The notes under the pieces were generated by a model that saw nothing but the letters and a program-made list of their open reading frames with translations, did no database searches and was not told where the DNA came from. A program made the position numbers and the translations under genes. Shown here in pieces: positions 52,595-62,260 of a stretch of DNA of 64,000 bases. Numbering within the stretch: position 1 is the stretch's first letter; each line of letters begins with the position of its first letter. Source of the stretch: Paguma larvata (Eukaryota; Chordata; Mammalia; Carnivora; Viverridae); NCBI GenBank assembly GCA_030068075.1, contig CM057825.1, positions 125,076,739-125,140,738 of the forward strand, written 5' to 3'.

Positions 52595-52989
52595 TACCAT
52601 CACCATTATTTTGTCATTTTTGGATAGAAATCTTAATGGTTGTCTCTTTGCTTTTTAGTCCATTTTTTCGGTCTTGTATCCCTCCAACTATCTTATACGT
52701 TCCCTAGATGGGGGAAGGGTGTCCTACATGGTAAGTGATGATGGGGAGTAAATAAGATATCAAAGTGGGTTTCTAGAGACTTGGGAGCATTAGCCAGAGC
52801 GGGAAAAGCTGGAGGAAAACATACAAGGGCGCCATTTTTACAACATTCGCCAAACGTCAAAGCTACAGAGATGGAGAAACCAGAGGCTGCAGGAGAACAG
52901 GGTGGGGAGGGGGGTGGGTATAAAGGGGCAGCCGGAGGGGAGGTCTGCGGGGATGGACAAGTCCTGTGCCCCACCTGGGGTTGGTTACA
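52595..52989. other. G-rich non-repeat stretch
   Basis: GGGTGGGGAGGGGGGTGGGT at about 52901-52920 followed by a GTATAAAGGGGC TATA-like element (52918-52929) and further G-runs to 52945: G-quadruplex potential on the plus strand. No exon identified. Confidence 0.45.
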
Positions 52990-53265
52990 TGAACCTGTTC
53001 ATTTGAGGAAATTCCATAGCTCCCCCCCCTCCGCCCGACACACCTGAGTGTGTGTGAAAATGGACAAAATTCAAATTAGGTCCGTAGCGTGGTGAGCAGC
53101 ACTGTACCAGACTTGGTTTCCTGGTGTCGACGGTGTGCCGTGGGTCAGAAAGGCGTTTCCATTGAAGGCAGCTGGGGAGAGGGTGTGCGGGAACTCCCTC
53201 GACCACCCTGCAACTTCTTGTGAGTTCAAAAATTATTTCAAAATTAAAAGTTTAAAAAAATTACA
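52990..53265 (+). mobile_element. Old L1 3'-end fragment
   Basis: TGGACAAAATTCAAATTAGG, GGGAACTCCCTCGACCACCC, TGCAACTTCTTGTGAGTTCA and AAAATTATTTCAAAATTAAA with AGTTTAAAAAAATT is the usual end of an L1M-class 3' UTR. Confidence 0.6.
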
Positions 53266-53849
53266 TGAGCGGCAGTCAAATAAGAATTATCCATTTAATA
53301 GGTTTGTACAAGATATAACGGAAAGCAAATGCCTGACTGTTCCAGTAGCTTCGATCACAGAGTCGGCACAGGACGGGCCACGGCTGAAAGAACTCCACCT
53401 ACCCTAAGGCATCACCCAAGAGTGACTGACTTTGCAGCCACTTCGCAGGCAAAGTCCGCCTGGCGCTGCCAGGAAGGAGGGAGGGCCGAGCGTGAACAGC
53501 TCTGTGGGTCCCCCCTGGGATGGAGCACAGGGTCCTGCTGGAGGGACGGGGTGGGGGACAAATGGGTGGGATCAGAAGAGGGACCCGGGAGGAGAGGCCT
53601 CAGATTTTATGTAAGAACAGCAGCCAGTGTGGGTGCTGGAGAAAAACCAGGCACTGCGGGACTCTCCTCTTATCCCCCACCGGGCTGTGTGCACCTCCGG
53701 TCCAGGCTGATCTCCTACCCTACAGGCCCCCGTCTCTGGGGGGGCTGGTTTCAGATGGGGATCCCCAGGGGCGAACCTCCATGGAGGCGGGGACAAGGGC
53801 GAGACTGAGGACTAGGGCGTATGTGCCCGGCATGGGTTCTGAGCACCTG
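53266..53849. other. GC-rich stretch, no gene recognised
   Basis: Overlapping frames at 53329-53888 in two phases and on the minus strand are Gly/Arg/Pro-rich and lack domains, as expected for GC-rich non-coding DNA. Confidence 0.35.
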
Positions 53850-54020
53850 ACATCTGTCGACTCTCAATCCTCACGACCCAGCCTCTAACTCTGAGGCAGG
53901 CACGGTAACAATTCCCCCATTCTAAAAGTAAGGCAACTGAGGCTCAGAGAGGCAAAACAAATGGCCCCGGGCCACACAGCTTAGAGTTAGACTGTCGGGT
54001 TTACTCTGCTTGGGCTCAAA
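53850..54020 (-). repeat. MIR element, minus orientation
   Basis: TCAATCCTCACGACCCAGCC, TCTGAGGCAGGCACGGTAAC, GGCAACTGAGGCTCAGAGAG and CCGGGCCACACAGCTTAGAG: clear antisense MIR. Confidence 0.92.
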
Positions 54021-54585
54021 CCTCTCTTCTTCCTCTTTGTCTACAGGCGCTGGGGAGGCAGAGGGGCCACCGTGAAGTCAGGCCAGCACAGAAACTTTAA
54101 TGGTCGTCCCTCGGCGTCCTAGTCTTTTTTTTTTTTTTTTTGGTCCTGCTCCCCCCAACTATTTTGTACATTCCTCAAAAGAAGAGACAGTGCCATGGCA
54201 TGTGGTGGAGAGTAAATGAAATAAAAATACAATATAATAACATCAATATAATTATTTTACTTTATATGTTAATATAATGTAAGAGTAAGTTTAAGGCTAC
54301 CTTGAAAATGAGTAGACATAACTGGGAAAACAGGCATAACCAAAAACTAAAATAAAAAATACAAAGCTACCGCTTATAGAAAAATCTGAAACTGTCAGGA
54401 GGAGAGGACGGATGGATCGATGGCTGCCAGGGGGCTGGGCTGCGGGGGGTGCGAGTCCACGGTACCGCCCCAGCGTCAATGCTCTGGGAGAAGAAGGGGA
54501 TCTCACCACTAACTCTTTGTCACCCAAGGCCCCCAAACCATGTTGGGTGCCCAGGCCATATCCCATAAGCAGTGGTTAAAAATCA
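54021..54585. other. Non-repeat stretch with poly(T)
   Basis: An 18-T run at about 54125-54142 followed by ATTTTGTACATTCCTC, and an AT-rich part at 54215-54300. No family or gene recognised. Confidence 0.4.
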
Positions 54586-54813
54586 GGGGCGCCTGGGTGG
54601 CTCAGTCGGTTGAGCGTCCGACTTCGGCTCAGGTCATGATCTCGAGGTTTGTGAGTTCGAGCCCCAAGTTGGGCTCTGTGCTGACAGCTCAGAGCCTGGA
54701 GCCTGCTTCGGATTCTGTGTCTCCCTCTCTCTCTGCCCCTCCCCCACTCATGCGCTGTCTCTCTCTGTCTCAAAAATAAATAAATATTTAAAAAAATTTA
54801 AAAAAAATTAAAA
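54586..54813 (+). mobile_element. tRNA-derived SINE, feliform type, best-preserved copy
   Basis: GGGGCGCCTGGGTGGCTCAG start; A-box-like TGGCTCAGTCGG at 54598-54609 and B-box-like GAGTTCGAGCCCC near 54653-54665, the internal polymerase III promoter. GACAGCTCAGAGCCTGGAGC, CT tract, AAATAAATAAAT tail. Little diverged, so relatively young; a clear duplication was not found. Confidence 0.97.
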
Positions 54814-54879
54814 CAACAACAACAAAGGAAGACAAAAGCAACGTTAAGTCTTCCCACAAAAAAAGTTACTGAAAACCAG

Positions 54880-55235
54880 TATTGACTTTTCCAAAATGAA
54901 AAAATAATAGCAACCCAGCCTCTTTGCCGACGTCCCTAAAAATTCCAATGTGCATGGAGACTGAGAAGGTTTTCAGTTTATAAATGAGACGTTACAAGGC
55001 AGACAGGGCCCCGAAGCTCGCTCACGCCACAGCAACAGAGGGGAAGAAACCCGCCGGCTGGCGGGGCATTTCTAATTGAAGAGTTTGAGGATGCAAATGA
55101 AAATGAATCAACGCCAACAGGGATGCCTAAAAGACATAAGTGAGAATTACGGCAATTAAGAATGTTGTCTCAGAGGAAATTAGACTGGTCCATTAATTAC
55201 AATGCCTTAAAGGGAAAGAGGTCCCAGCGAAATGC
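54880..55235. promoter_or_regulatory. Candidate conserved non-coding block G
   Basis: Repeat-free. POU octamer ATGCAAAT at 55091-55098, TCTAATTGAA (55071-55080), CAATTAAG (55153-55160), ATTAATTAC (55192-55200) followed by AATGCC, all within 130 bases. Homeodomain/POU/SOX-like clustering is typical of neural or developmental enhancers; inference only. Confidence 0.4.
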
Positions 55236-55389
55236 AATAAATTAAAATATCAAAAAGGAAATTAGTAAGAAGAGAAGGTGGAAGTGCCAACAAGAAGCTA
55301 ATCTCAGAGGTGGCGACTGGGGACAGAGAAGGAAGAAAAAATACCGGGAGTGAATACAGACAGTGCGTAGCAGGTCCACTGGGGATCAA

Positions 55390-55612
55390 TCCTCTAACAC
55401 CTTGCTCTCCTCCCTCCGTCCCTCCCTCCCTCCCTCCCTTCCTTCCTTCCTCTCTTCCTGCCTTCCTTCTCTCCCCTCCATACGCCCCCACCCCTCCTTC
55501 TCTACTCCTCCTTCCCTCTCTTCCCGTCATCCTTCTCTCTTTCTGATTCTCCCTCCTTACTCCCTTTGCTCTCTCCTTCCTGCCTTCCCTTCCCTTCCCT
55601 CATTCCCATGGG
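55390..55612. repeat. Polypyrimidine tract with (TCCC)n and (TTCC)n
   Basis: CCTCCCTCCCTCCCTCCC then TTCCTTCCTTCC and long C/T-rich sequence with few purines for about 220 bases; strong strand asymmetry, H-DNA potential. The Pro/Ser-rich plus frames (55310-55644) and the Gly/Arg/Glu-rich minus frame come from this. Confidence 0.9.
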
Positions 55613-56464
55613 TCTTCAAAGTGACAACTTTGAAGCAGCCGTGACAAACTAGGAGCCATCACCATCCCCGGGTAGACAATGAGCATCCACCTGATGATGC
55701 CTTCCCGGGCCTGGGGCTGTGGGGTCTCACCTCCCCTACCTTTGCCTTTGGATCAGCTGCCACACCCACTAAGGTGAGCACTCACCAGGCTGTCCCAGGT
55801 GACCACATTCTTGACCCAATGACACACTCATGTCCCCTTGCTTTAAGTTCTCAAAGATTACTCGTATTTCCTTGCCTCCTCAGTTTGGTAATGAAAGAAA
55901 AGCTTGAGCTTCTGTTTCGGGTATTGACGCTAATTGATACGGATGTTTCTGATGGGGATTCAGAGCCTCTGGGCATGGCGTCCCCTCTCATGCTGGGCAT
56001 TCCCGCTCTAACTCCACATTGTGCCCATCACACCTGGACTTTCCTCTCCACTCGCCAGGCAGCAATTGTGAGTCCTAGTCACGCCCAAACTCCCCGATCC
56101 CTACCTAGGTCCCTATAAAACACTCGGTGCCCCGTGACAGGGACAGGTGCTTTCTATAATGAAAGTCATTCATGCTTTTGTTCTAAACGTTTACCACGCT
56201 TTTGTTCTAAATACATATCACCTGCATGATTTACTTGATATGTATCTAAAGAATTGCATTATTTTGAATTTAAATACTTTAGCCTCATCTGTACCAATAA
56301 TATCTGAAATCAGGGCTTTGCTAGCCTAGTTTTATGTATGTTTCTTATGCATATTAACACTAATGCACAACTACACAAATTCCAGTGTCCGTCCAGGTTC
56401 CCCTGAAATGCGCTTGTCTCTCTTTGGCAGCAGCCCTCCCTGTCTGGGGAACACTCCACAGGGA
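55613..56464. other. Non-repeat stretch with a short tandem duplication
   Basis: At about 56169-56212 GCTTTTGTTCTAAACGTTTA and GCTTTTGTTCTAAATACATA are adjacent, giving an imperfect 23-bp duplication. The 114-codon frame at 55774-56118 has no domain. Confidence 0.4.
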
Positions 56465-56590
56465 AAAAGCATGGACTCCGGATTCAGTACAATCTGATTT
56501 GGCTTCACCACTTGCTGTGGAAATAGGGCAAAGGTATTATTTCCCAGAGCCTCAGTTTTTCCATCTGCCCATTGGCTGCAACTGTATCTG
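56465..56590 (+). repeat. MIR fragment
   Basis: AAAGCATGGACTCCGGATTC, TCACCACTTGCTGTGGAAAT, AGAGCCTCAGTTTTTCCATC follow the MIR core. Confidence 0.8.
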
Positions 56591-57384
56591 TTCTTTCTAA
56601 GCGTTGCTTTGAAGAAGACCTAATCCCTGTTACGAGGACACAGGCTTATTTCCTTTTTCCATGATGGTCACTCTCTTCCCCCAACCCTGTGTGTTCAACT
56701 CTTCGAGAGCCTTGGATAAATTTTACCACATTTTTCATTGTGATTACTGATCAGATGTCTATTGCCATACATGTTAATGTAAATGTTGGTATAAAAAAAG
56801 CTAAGGGCATCTGACTTTCTTTCAAAGCAGAACATAAGCTCCTTGATAAACGCACAATATTTCATAAATTCTTAGCATCACCATGATGCTTCCCGAGGGC
56901 CAAGCATATGGCGGTGTTCCTCCAATACCTGCCGACCTGCTGTTGATAGCTCTCTCGTCCGGGCCAGAAGCCTGAGCATTGCCAAGGTGGGACTCTGCTG
57001 GAGGTGTGGCAGTGAGGTGGCTCACCTGTTCCACGGAACGGTCCTGGCTCTAAGACAGGGCCATGAGCAGGTCCCCAGCTCTCTCTCAGGCTTGCCAATG
57101 CATCCACCATTTCCCATCTGTGTTTCTATTTTTCCTGTGAGAGTAGTTTTATTGATCTCATTAATTCTCTTTTCCCTCTTTGGCATGGCAAGGTGATATT
57201 ATCCACGCTTTAATGCCTCCTGTGTTTTGCAAATTACAGGATTATTATGGATAGAATGACAAGAAACACTGTTTTCACCGAATCACGTCCTAGAAGCCAT
57301 GAACTGTCCTTCATTTAAATGGCAGGGGGGAATCTGTCCCGGGGGGCTGCTCGCCCAGGCCTGAGGGCTGCACACACAGATGGA
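56591..57384. other. Non-repeat stretch, no gene recognised
   Basis: AT-rich near 56700-56880; nothing recognised. Confidence 0.35.
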
Positions 57385-57760
57385 GAATTTCCTCTCAGCC
57401 AAGATACTTCCATGTGAAGCAAAGCAAAGAGTCCCACACCTGACTGTTTTTATGTCTGAATTCCTGAAGGCAGCTACGGATTTCTTAATAAGGGGATTTT
57501 ATTTTCTTTTGCAGCAATTACATTTGACTGTTTTCTTCTTTTGATTGAAAATTAGTTTGAGGAAGTCTTAAAAGGAATTATCTGAGGGATGCTGGAACTC
57601 AAGATTTAGAGTTCAATAAGCACCGTATGTATGTCTACGAAGCCCGAACCTCCCTGTTGCTCTGCCGTAAAGAGCTCTCCCTTATGCAAGTCCTTTCAGT
57701 TCAATAACTAATTAAAATCACAACCACCACCAACAGAAAAGTTTCTCCTGATCTTATCTG
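57385..57760. promoter_or_regulatory. Candidate conserved non-coding block H
   Basis: Repeat-free AT-rich block with GGGGATTTTATTTTCTTTTG, CAGCAATTACATTTGACTG, TTTTGATTGAAAATTAG and AACTAATTAAAATC. Motif cluster of homeodomain type; conservation unmeasured. Confidence 0.3.
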
Positions 57761-57859
57761 ATACTTAGAACTCTTTGCAAGAGAAAAAGAAAGAACAGGA
57801 AAATAAATGGCCTCTCCAGAGACTGTGAGTGAGTCCCCTAGAATAGGGCTTTCGCATCT

Positions 57860-57950
57860 CTACGGGTCTCCCAAGACTCAGGGTATCTGCAACAGAGTAG
57901 GCACCTAATAAATACTGACTATGGGACAGACTGAATCAACTTATTTGCCC
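57860..57950 (+). repeat. MIR or L2 3'-terminal piece
   Basis: AGAGTAGGCACCTAATAAAT with ACTGACTATGGG is a MIR/L2 ending. Confidence 0.5.
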
Positions 57951-58328
57951 TTTAAAAATTTAGTTTTCTGGTATAATAATGCACACACTCAAAAAAAACA
58001 CACATCGCGAGGGTACAATCAGGCAAATTTTTAAATTCACTGTTATAACTAGGATCTAGATAAAAAAACAGAACAATACTATAACCCCCGTATTCTCCCT
58101 CCTGTCACTCTCCAGTGGTTACCTCCCGCGTAGAACCACCTACTGACTCCAAAAGCACAGACCAATTTTGCCTTCTTTGAACTTCGTATCAATGGGATCA
58201 TGAAGCATGTCTTTTTTGTGACCGTCTTCTTTTGTACAGTGTTATGGTTCTGAAATCCATTTACACCGATGCATGTAGCTGAAAGCTGTTCGTTCTAATT
58301 GCTATATAGTATTCTGTCATACGTGCCG

Positions 58329-58706
58329 TGTTCTGTCTGTGGACTACCCCTCCCCTCCATATGTTGAAGCTCTAATCCCCAGTGTGATGGTACTTAGCAG
58401 CAGGACTTGGGAGAAGTAATTAGAGTTACAGTAGGTAATGAGGGCGGGGTCTCCATGAGGGGGTTAATGTCTTACAAAAAGAGGAATAGGCATGGGATTT
58501 CTCTCTCTCTCGCTCCTCATGCACACACAAGGAAAAGCCATGTGAAGACAGCCACCTGTAAACCGAGCAGAGGGCCCTCACCAGACACTACATCTACTGA
58601 CCCTGATCTTGGACTTCTCGGCCTCCAGAACTGTGAGAGATAAATGCTCTTTGTTTAAATCACCCAATTTGGGAATTTGTTATAGGAGCTTAAATGAACT
58701 GAGACA
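58329..58706 (+). mobile_element. MLT1-type MaLR solo LTR inserted in L1
   Basis: TGTTCTGTCTGTGGACTACC start, CCATATGTTGAAGCTCTAAT, CCCCAGTGTGATGGTACTTA, AGAGGGCCCTCACCAGACAC, CCCTGATCTTGGACTTCTCG, GCCTCCAGAACTGTGAGAGA and an end at TGAACTGAGACA. Sense orientation, opposite to the L1. No internal sequence. Confidence 0.92.
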
Positions 58707-59211
58707 ACTGATTCATCCATCATACTGTCGATGGGCGATTTGACAGCTTCCAGGGTCGGGTTATCATGAAGTGTGCTGCTGCAGATCATCTCATACTTGT
58801 GTTTTTCTGTTGCCAGAATGGAAATGCTGGGTGGCCAGGTGTGTGTGTTTTCAGCCTTGTTTGCGCCAATGAACACTCCCAGCAATAGTGTGCGTGAGTT
58901 CCAGTTGCTCCATGTCTTTGCCGACGCTAGATGTTGTCAGTCTTTTTAATTTTAGCCATTCTGGAGGATGGAGAGCAGGATCGCACTGTGTAGATGTGTG
59001 AGTAGGTGTGTATGTGTGTTCCTTTTTATTTTGAGGTGATGAAGGATTCACATGCAGGTATAAGACAGACACAAAGAGATCCCATGTGCCCTTCACTCAG
59101 TCTTCTCCGGTCGTAACGTCTCGCATGACTAGAGGGCAATATCACAGTTAGGAAACTGACATGAATACAACCCACCACACTGTCAGATTTCCCCAGTTTC
59201 GCGCACACGCA

Positions 59212-59213
<2 letters not shown>

Positions 59214-59244
<31 letters not shown>
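59214..59244. repeat. (GT)n microsatellite
   Basis: About fifteen uninterrupted GT units inside the minus-strand L1 sequence. Confidence 0.97.
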
Positions 59245-59247
<3 letters not shown>

Positions 59248-59654
59248 ACATGAGTAGGCCCCGTAACCACCACCAGTCAGGATATAGACACTCTTATTGG
59301 AAGAACCTCTCCTACCTTTTACATCCACTGCTCCCTCCTGCCCTTTCCCGCACTCTCATCTCTGCACCACTGATCCGGTCTCCGTCCCTATGGTTTTGCC
59401 ATTTCGAGAGTGCTCTATACGTGAGATCACACCGTATGTGACATTTCTTTTGACTCAGCATAATTCTCTTGAGATCCATCCAAGCTGTTGCGTGTATCAG
59501 ACCCACCCATTTTAACTGTTGAGTAGCATTCCACGAGTGAGCTTCGAGAAGAGAATAAGCCCCCATTCTCAAACACTCATTTATAGCGGTTTAAATTATT
59601 TCTTTCTTACTCAAGGGATGATAAAATAGATTTTCACGTGTCCTTTCAGTGGCT

Positions 59655-60080
59655 AATTTAACCAACATTTATTAAGTACCAAGCAAAGCATTGTGCTAGG
59701 TCCCGGGCATACAAGAGACATAGCAGGGCTCTGTCCTGCAGGGATGTTCCTAGAGTCTACACTGGGAGACAGACTTATAAATTTAATAAGACTATATAGC
59801 ATCACAGATGCCAAGACAGTTATATATACATTTCAGTCAGGAATAAAGAATAAAATGTCTGACTTGTTGAGGACAGAGGATGGAAGTTGAGTCCAAGAGA
59901 TACTTTGGAGGGGCAGATGCATGAGCCAATCCTGGAAGATGAACGGGTTGCCTGATGGTTGTGAATGAGAACGGAAGCAGGAGAAATGGGCTTTCGGAGC
60001 AGAAAGAACAGCTTGGGTATAGAATGGAAGTGATAAGTAGTCTACACTCAGTGCAGAACCAAGTGGGTAGGGCCGCTGAA
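59655..60080 (-). repeat. L2 LINE, minus orientation
   Basis: AACATTTATTAAGTACCAAG, GCATTGTGCTAGGTCCCGGG, CATACAAGAGACATAGCAGG, TCTACACTGGGAGACAGACT, CCAATCCTGGAAGATGAACG and TCGGAGCAGAAAGAACAGCT follow antisense L2. Confidence 0.85.
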
Positions 60081-60338
60081 GAGATGGAGTTCGGGAATAC
60101 CACCATCTTCCAGGAGCACGTGTTCTCACTGCAGACGCAGCCACAAGCTGCTATGCTGATGCCACCAGCAGAATCTAAAATACTCCAAGTCTCGTGGACT
60201 CCAGCCACCCTGACTTTCAGTTCTCCAGGGCCCCTGCATTAGACGTGGCCAACGACAGTCACTCGAGTCACACACATCTTACTCCTGTCTCAGAAGTGTT
60301 TACCTCTGAGTTGTGCCTAACAACATGGCTGGCGCGCA

Positions 60339-60376
60339 TACACACACACACACACACACGCACACACACACACACA
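60339..60376. repeat. (CA)n microsatellite
   Basis: CA units with one CG interruption at about 60359. Confidence 0.97.
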
Positions 60377-60449
60377 TCCGTCCACCTATTTTGATGTTCA
60401 ACATAAGCTTCCTTCTTGCCCTTGGGTCTGAAACGGGTATGAAGAGACT

Positions 60450-60645
60450 TCCCTAAGTAATAATGATACTATCGTCAGATTATGTCTGCCTCGCGCCTTC
60501 CACATAGCCCCTCCTCACAACGGCACCCTATGCTAAGGTAGACACTACGATCACACCCAATTTTTAGACAAGGAAACTAAGGCACAATGAGAGTAAGTGA
60601 CTCGTCAAAGGTTACAGAATTTAGAAGCAGAAGGTCCAGGTTTTA
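60450..60645 (-). repeat. MIR element, minus orientation
   Basis: CCCTCCTCACAACGGCACCC, AGGTAGACACTACGATCACA, CAAGGAAACTAAGGCACAAT and AAGTGACTCGTCAAAGGTTA: clear antisense MIR. Confidence 0.92.
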
Positions 60646-61044
60646 ATGGCATAATGAGTCTCCAGAGCCCATGTACTAGTGGTTCATGGACTCATGCAGA
60701 GGAGGAGCATGGGAGCTTTTCCTGAGACCTGAGAGGTCTTTAGGACACTGGCTTCAGCCAAAGTACAGGCAACCCACATAACAGGAGGCCCAAAGGTCAT
60801 GTTCCTACTGCAACAAGGCAAGCTCGGTCCTCCTTTTAAGAGATTAATAGAGTGAAATCAGGGTTCCCAACAGTCTCCTTGGCATCTAAACCAACACACT
60901 CAAACCAAGCCTTCTGTTATCATGACGGGTTTTGTCCATAAACATGCCCTAATTTAATCATCTAAACAGAGTCCCATTGTTTAGTACACCATACCCGAGG
61001 GGCACTTTCCCTGGTGATGACACTCCTTTCCATCTCTGGATGTT
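60646..61044. other. Non-repeat stretch, no gene recognised
   Basis: No repeat or exon recognised. Confidence 0.35.
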
Positions 61045-61430
61045 GGTACATGAGCACACAGTGTTCTCCCTGCCTGGATGTTCTCCTTCTGCCTCCTTGT
61101 CCTCAACCGGTTACTACCCCGACCTCCTCAGGACTCCAGCCCAAGTGTCAACACCCCAGGGATATCTATCCTGGATTCCCACACCAGTCAGAGCTCCTGG
61201 GTACATGTTTGCAAAGTACTTTGTAGTTTTCTGAGTTCTTTTACAATTGTCATTATATATTTATGTGATTATTCACTTAGTAAACATCATCTCCACTAAA
61301 ATTTAAGAGTGACAGAGCTGAAACAATGTTTATTTTTTGCTTAGTGTTTTATATTCATGGTGCAATACCTAGTACATAGTAGGTACTCAATAAATGCTCA
61401 CAGAGTAGATGAATGAATGAACATATGGAC
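61045..61430 (+). repeat. L2 3' end
   Basis: TGTTCTCCCTGCCTGGATGT, CAAGTGTCAACACCCCAGGG, CATCTCCACTAAAATTTAAG, CAATACCTAGTACATAGTAG and GTACTCAATAAATGCTC with a GAATGAATGA end. Confidence 0.85.
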
Positions 61431-61452
61431 TAATAAAAACTTGAGGGTAGGA

Positions 61453-61608
61453 AGGGCATCTGGTTAAACATCTGACGCTTAATCTTGGCTCAGATCATGA
61501 TCTCACGGTTCATGGGATTGAGCCCCCTGTTGGGCTCTGCACTGACAGCGTGGAGCCTGCTTGGGATTCTCTCTCATTCTCTCTCTCTCTCTGCCTTTAC
61601 CCCACTTG

Positions 61609-61646
<38 letters not shown>

Positions 61647-61664
61647 AAATAAATAAGATTCCTA
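61453..61664 (+). mobile_element. tRNA-derived SINE, first of two stacked copies
   Basis: AGGGCATCTGGTTAAACATC start with internal deletion of the head, CTCAGATCATGATCTCACGG, GATTGAGCCCCCTGTTGGGC, CTGACAGCGTGGAGCCTGCT, (CT)n at about 61612-61645, AAATAAATAAG tail. Target duplication: AAAAACTTGAGGGT (61435-61448) and AAAAAACTGAGAGTT (61665-61678), imperfect. Confidence 0.95.
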
Positions 61665-61678
61665 AAAAACTGAGAGTT

Positions 61679-61901
61679 GGGGCGCCTGGGTGGCTCAGTA
61701 GGTTGAGTGTCTGACTTCAGCTCAGGTCATGATCTCACGGTCTGTGAGTTCGAGCCCCACATCAGACTCTGTGCTGACGGCTCAGAGCCTGGAGCCTGCT
61801 TCAGATTCTGTATCTCTCTCTCTCTCTCTGCCCTTCCCTTGCTCACGCACTGTCTCTCTGTCTCTCAAAAATAAAATAAAAAAGCTAAAATAAAATAAAA
61901 T
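61679..61901 (+). mobile_element. tRNA-derived SINE, second stacked copy
   Basis: GGGGCGCCTGGGTGGCTCAG start, GTTCGAGCCCCACATCAGAC, GACGGCTCAGAGCCTGGAGC, CT tract, tail of AAAATAAAATAAA units. Flanked by AAAAAACTGAGAGTT (61664-61678) and AAAAAACGGAGGGAA (61902-61916), so it used the duplicated target of its neighbour. Confidence 0.97.
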
Positions 61902-61911
61902 AAAAAACGGA

Positions 61912-61934
61912 GGGAATGAATGAATGAATGAATC
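61912..61934. repeat. (GAAT)n short repeat
   Basis: Five GAAT-type units following the second SINE. Confidence 0.85.
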
Positions 61935-61939
61935 ACCAA

Positions 61940-62260
61940 AACTTCATCAAAAAAGATTTGGTGTCCTGTCACAACATCAGTTCCCAGCAGTATCTTGGCT
62001 GCTGCTGATGCTATAGACTTCTTGCACACCCAAGGCACAATCTCTCCAAAGAAATCATGAGGTTCCCGGGCTTCTGCAAGCCCAGCCAAGCCCGACTCGG
62101 CTTGCCGGGCAAGTCCATACCTCAGTTCCTCGGTTTGGTTTCCATCATCATCCACTGCAAACGGGAGTTGCTGATTTTCTTTAATTAAGGCTGGCAGGAC
62201 GGCTTCCTGAGTGGGTAATGTATTTGCAGAGTTCAGCACTTCGTCTGCATGGCCTACATT
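61940..62260 (-). other. Unexplained protein-like open frame, possible pseudogene or exon remnant
   Basis: On the minus strand a frame with no stop runs from just after a TGA near 62260 to beyond the GAAT repeat (61865), over 110 codons. It has no ATG start; the first listed start is a GTG at 62239. Short pieces: NSANTLPTQEAVLPALIKEN, LPFAVDDDGNQTEEL, RYGLARQAESGLAGLAEA, SAAAKILLGTDVVTGHQIFF. Composition is protein-like (balanced acidic, Ala, Leu, Val) and unlike the repeat-derived frames around. I recognise no family. It could be chance, a processed-pseudogene fragment or an exon remnant. Confidence 0.3.

Larger units (their letters stand above)
57955..59560 (-). mobile_element. L1 LINE 3' region, minus orientation, split by an MLT1 LTR and carrying a GT repeat
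   Basis: The plus strand reads as complement of L1: GCTATATAGTATTCTGTCAT before the LTR and ATACTGTCGATGGGCGATTT after it, then GGAAATGCTGGGTGGCCAGG, CACTCCCAGCAATAGTGTGC, CCAGTTGCTCCATGTCTTTG and TTTTTAATTTTAGCCATTCT. The part 59030-59560 (CTTTTGACTCAGCATAATTC, GAGATCCATCCAAGCTGTTG, TTGAGTAGCATTCCACGAG) repeats the same region of L1, so two partial copies are probably adjacent. Confidence 0.85.

Noticed and set aside
54586..54813. tRNA gene candidates in SINE heads (this and 15 others)
   Set aside because: A and B boxes are present, but the rest does not fold as a tRNA and each is followed by SINE body and tail. They are retroposons.
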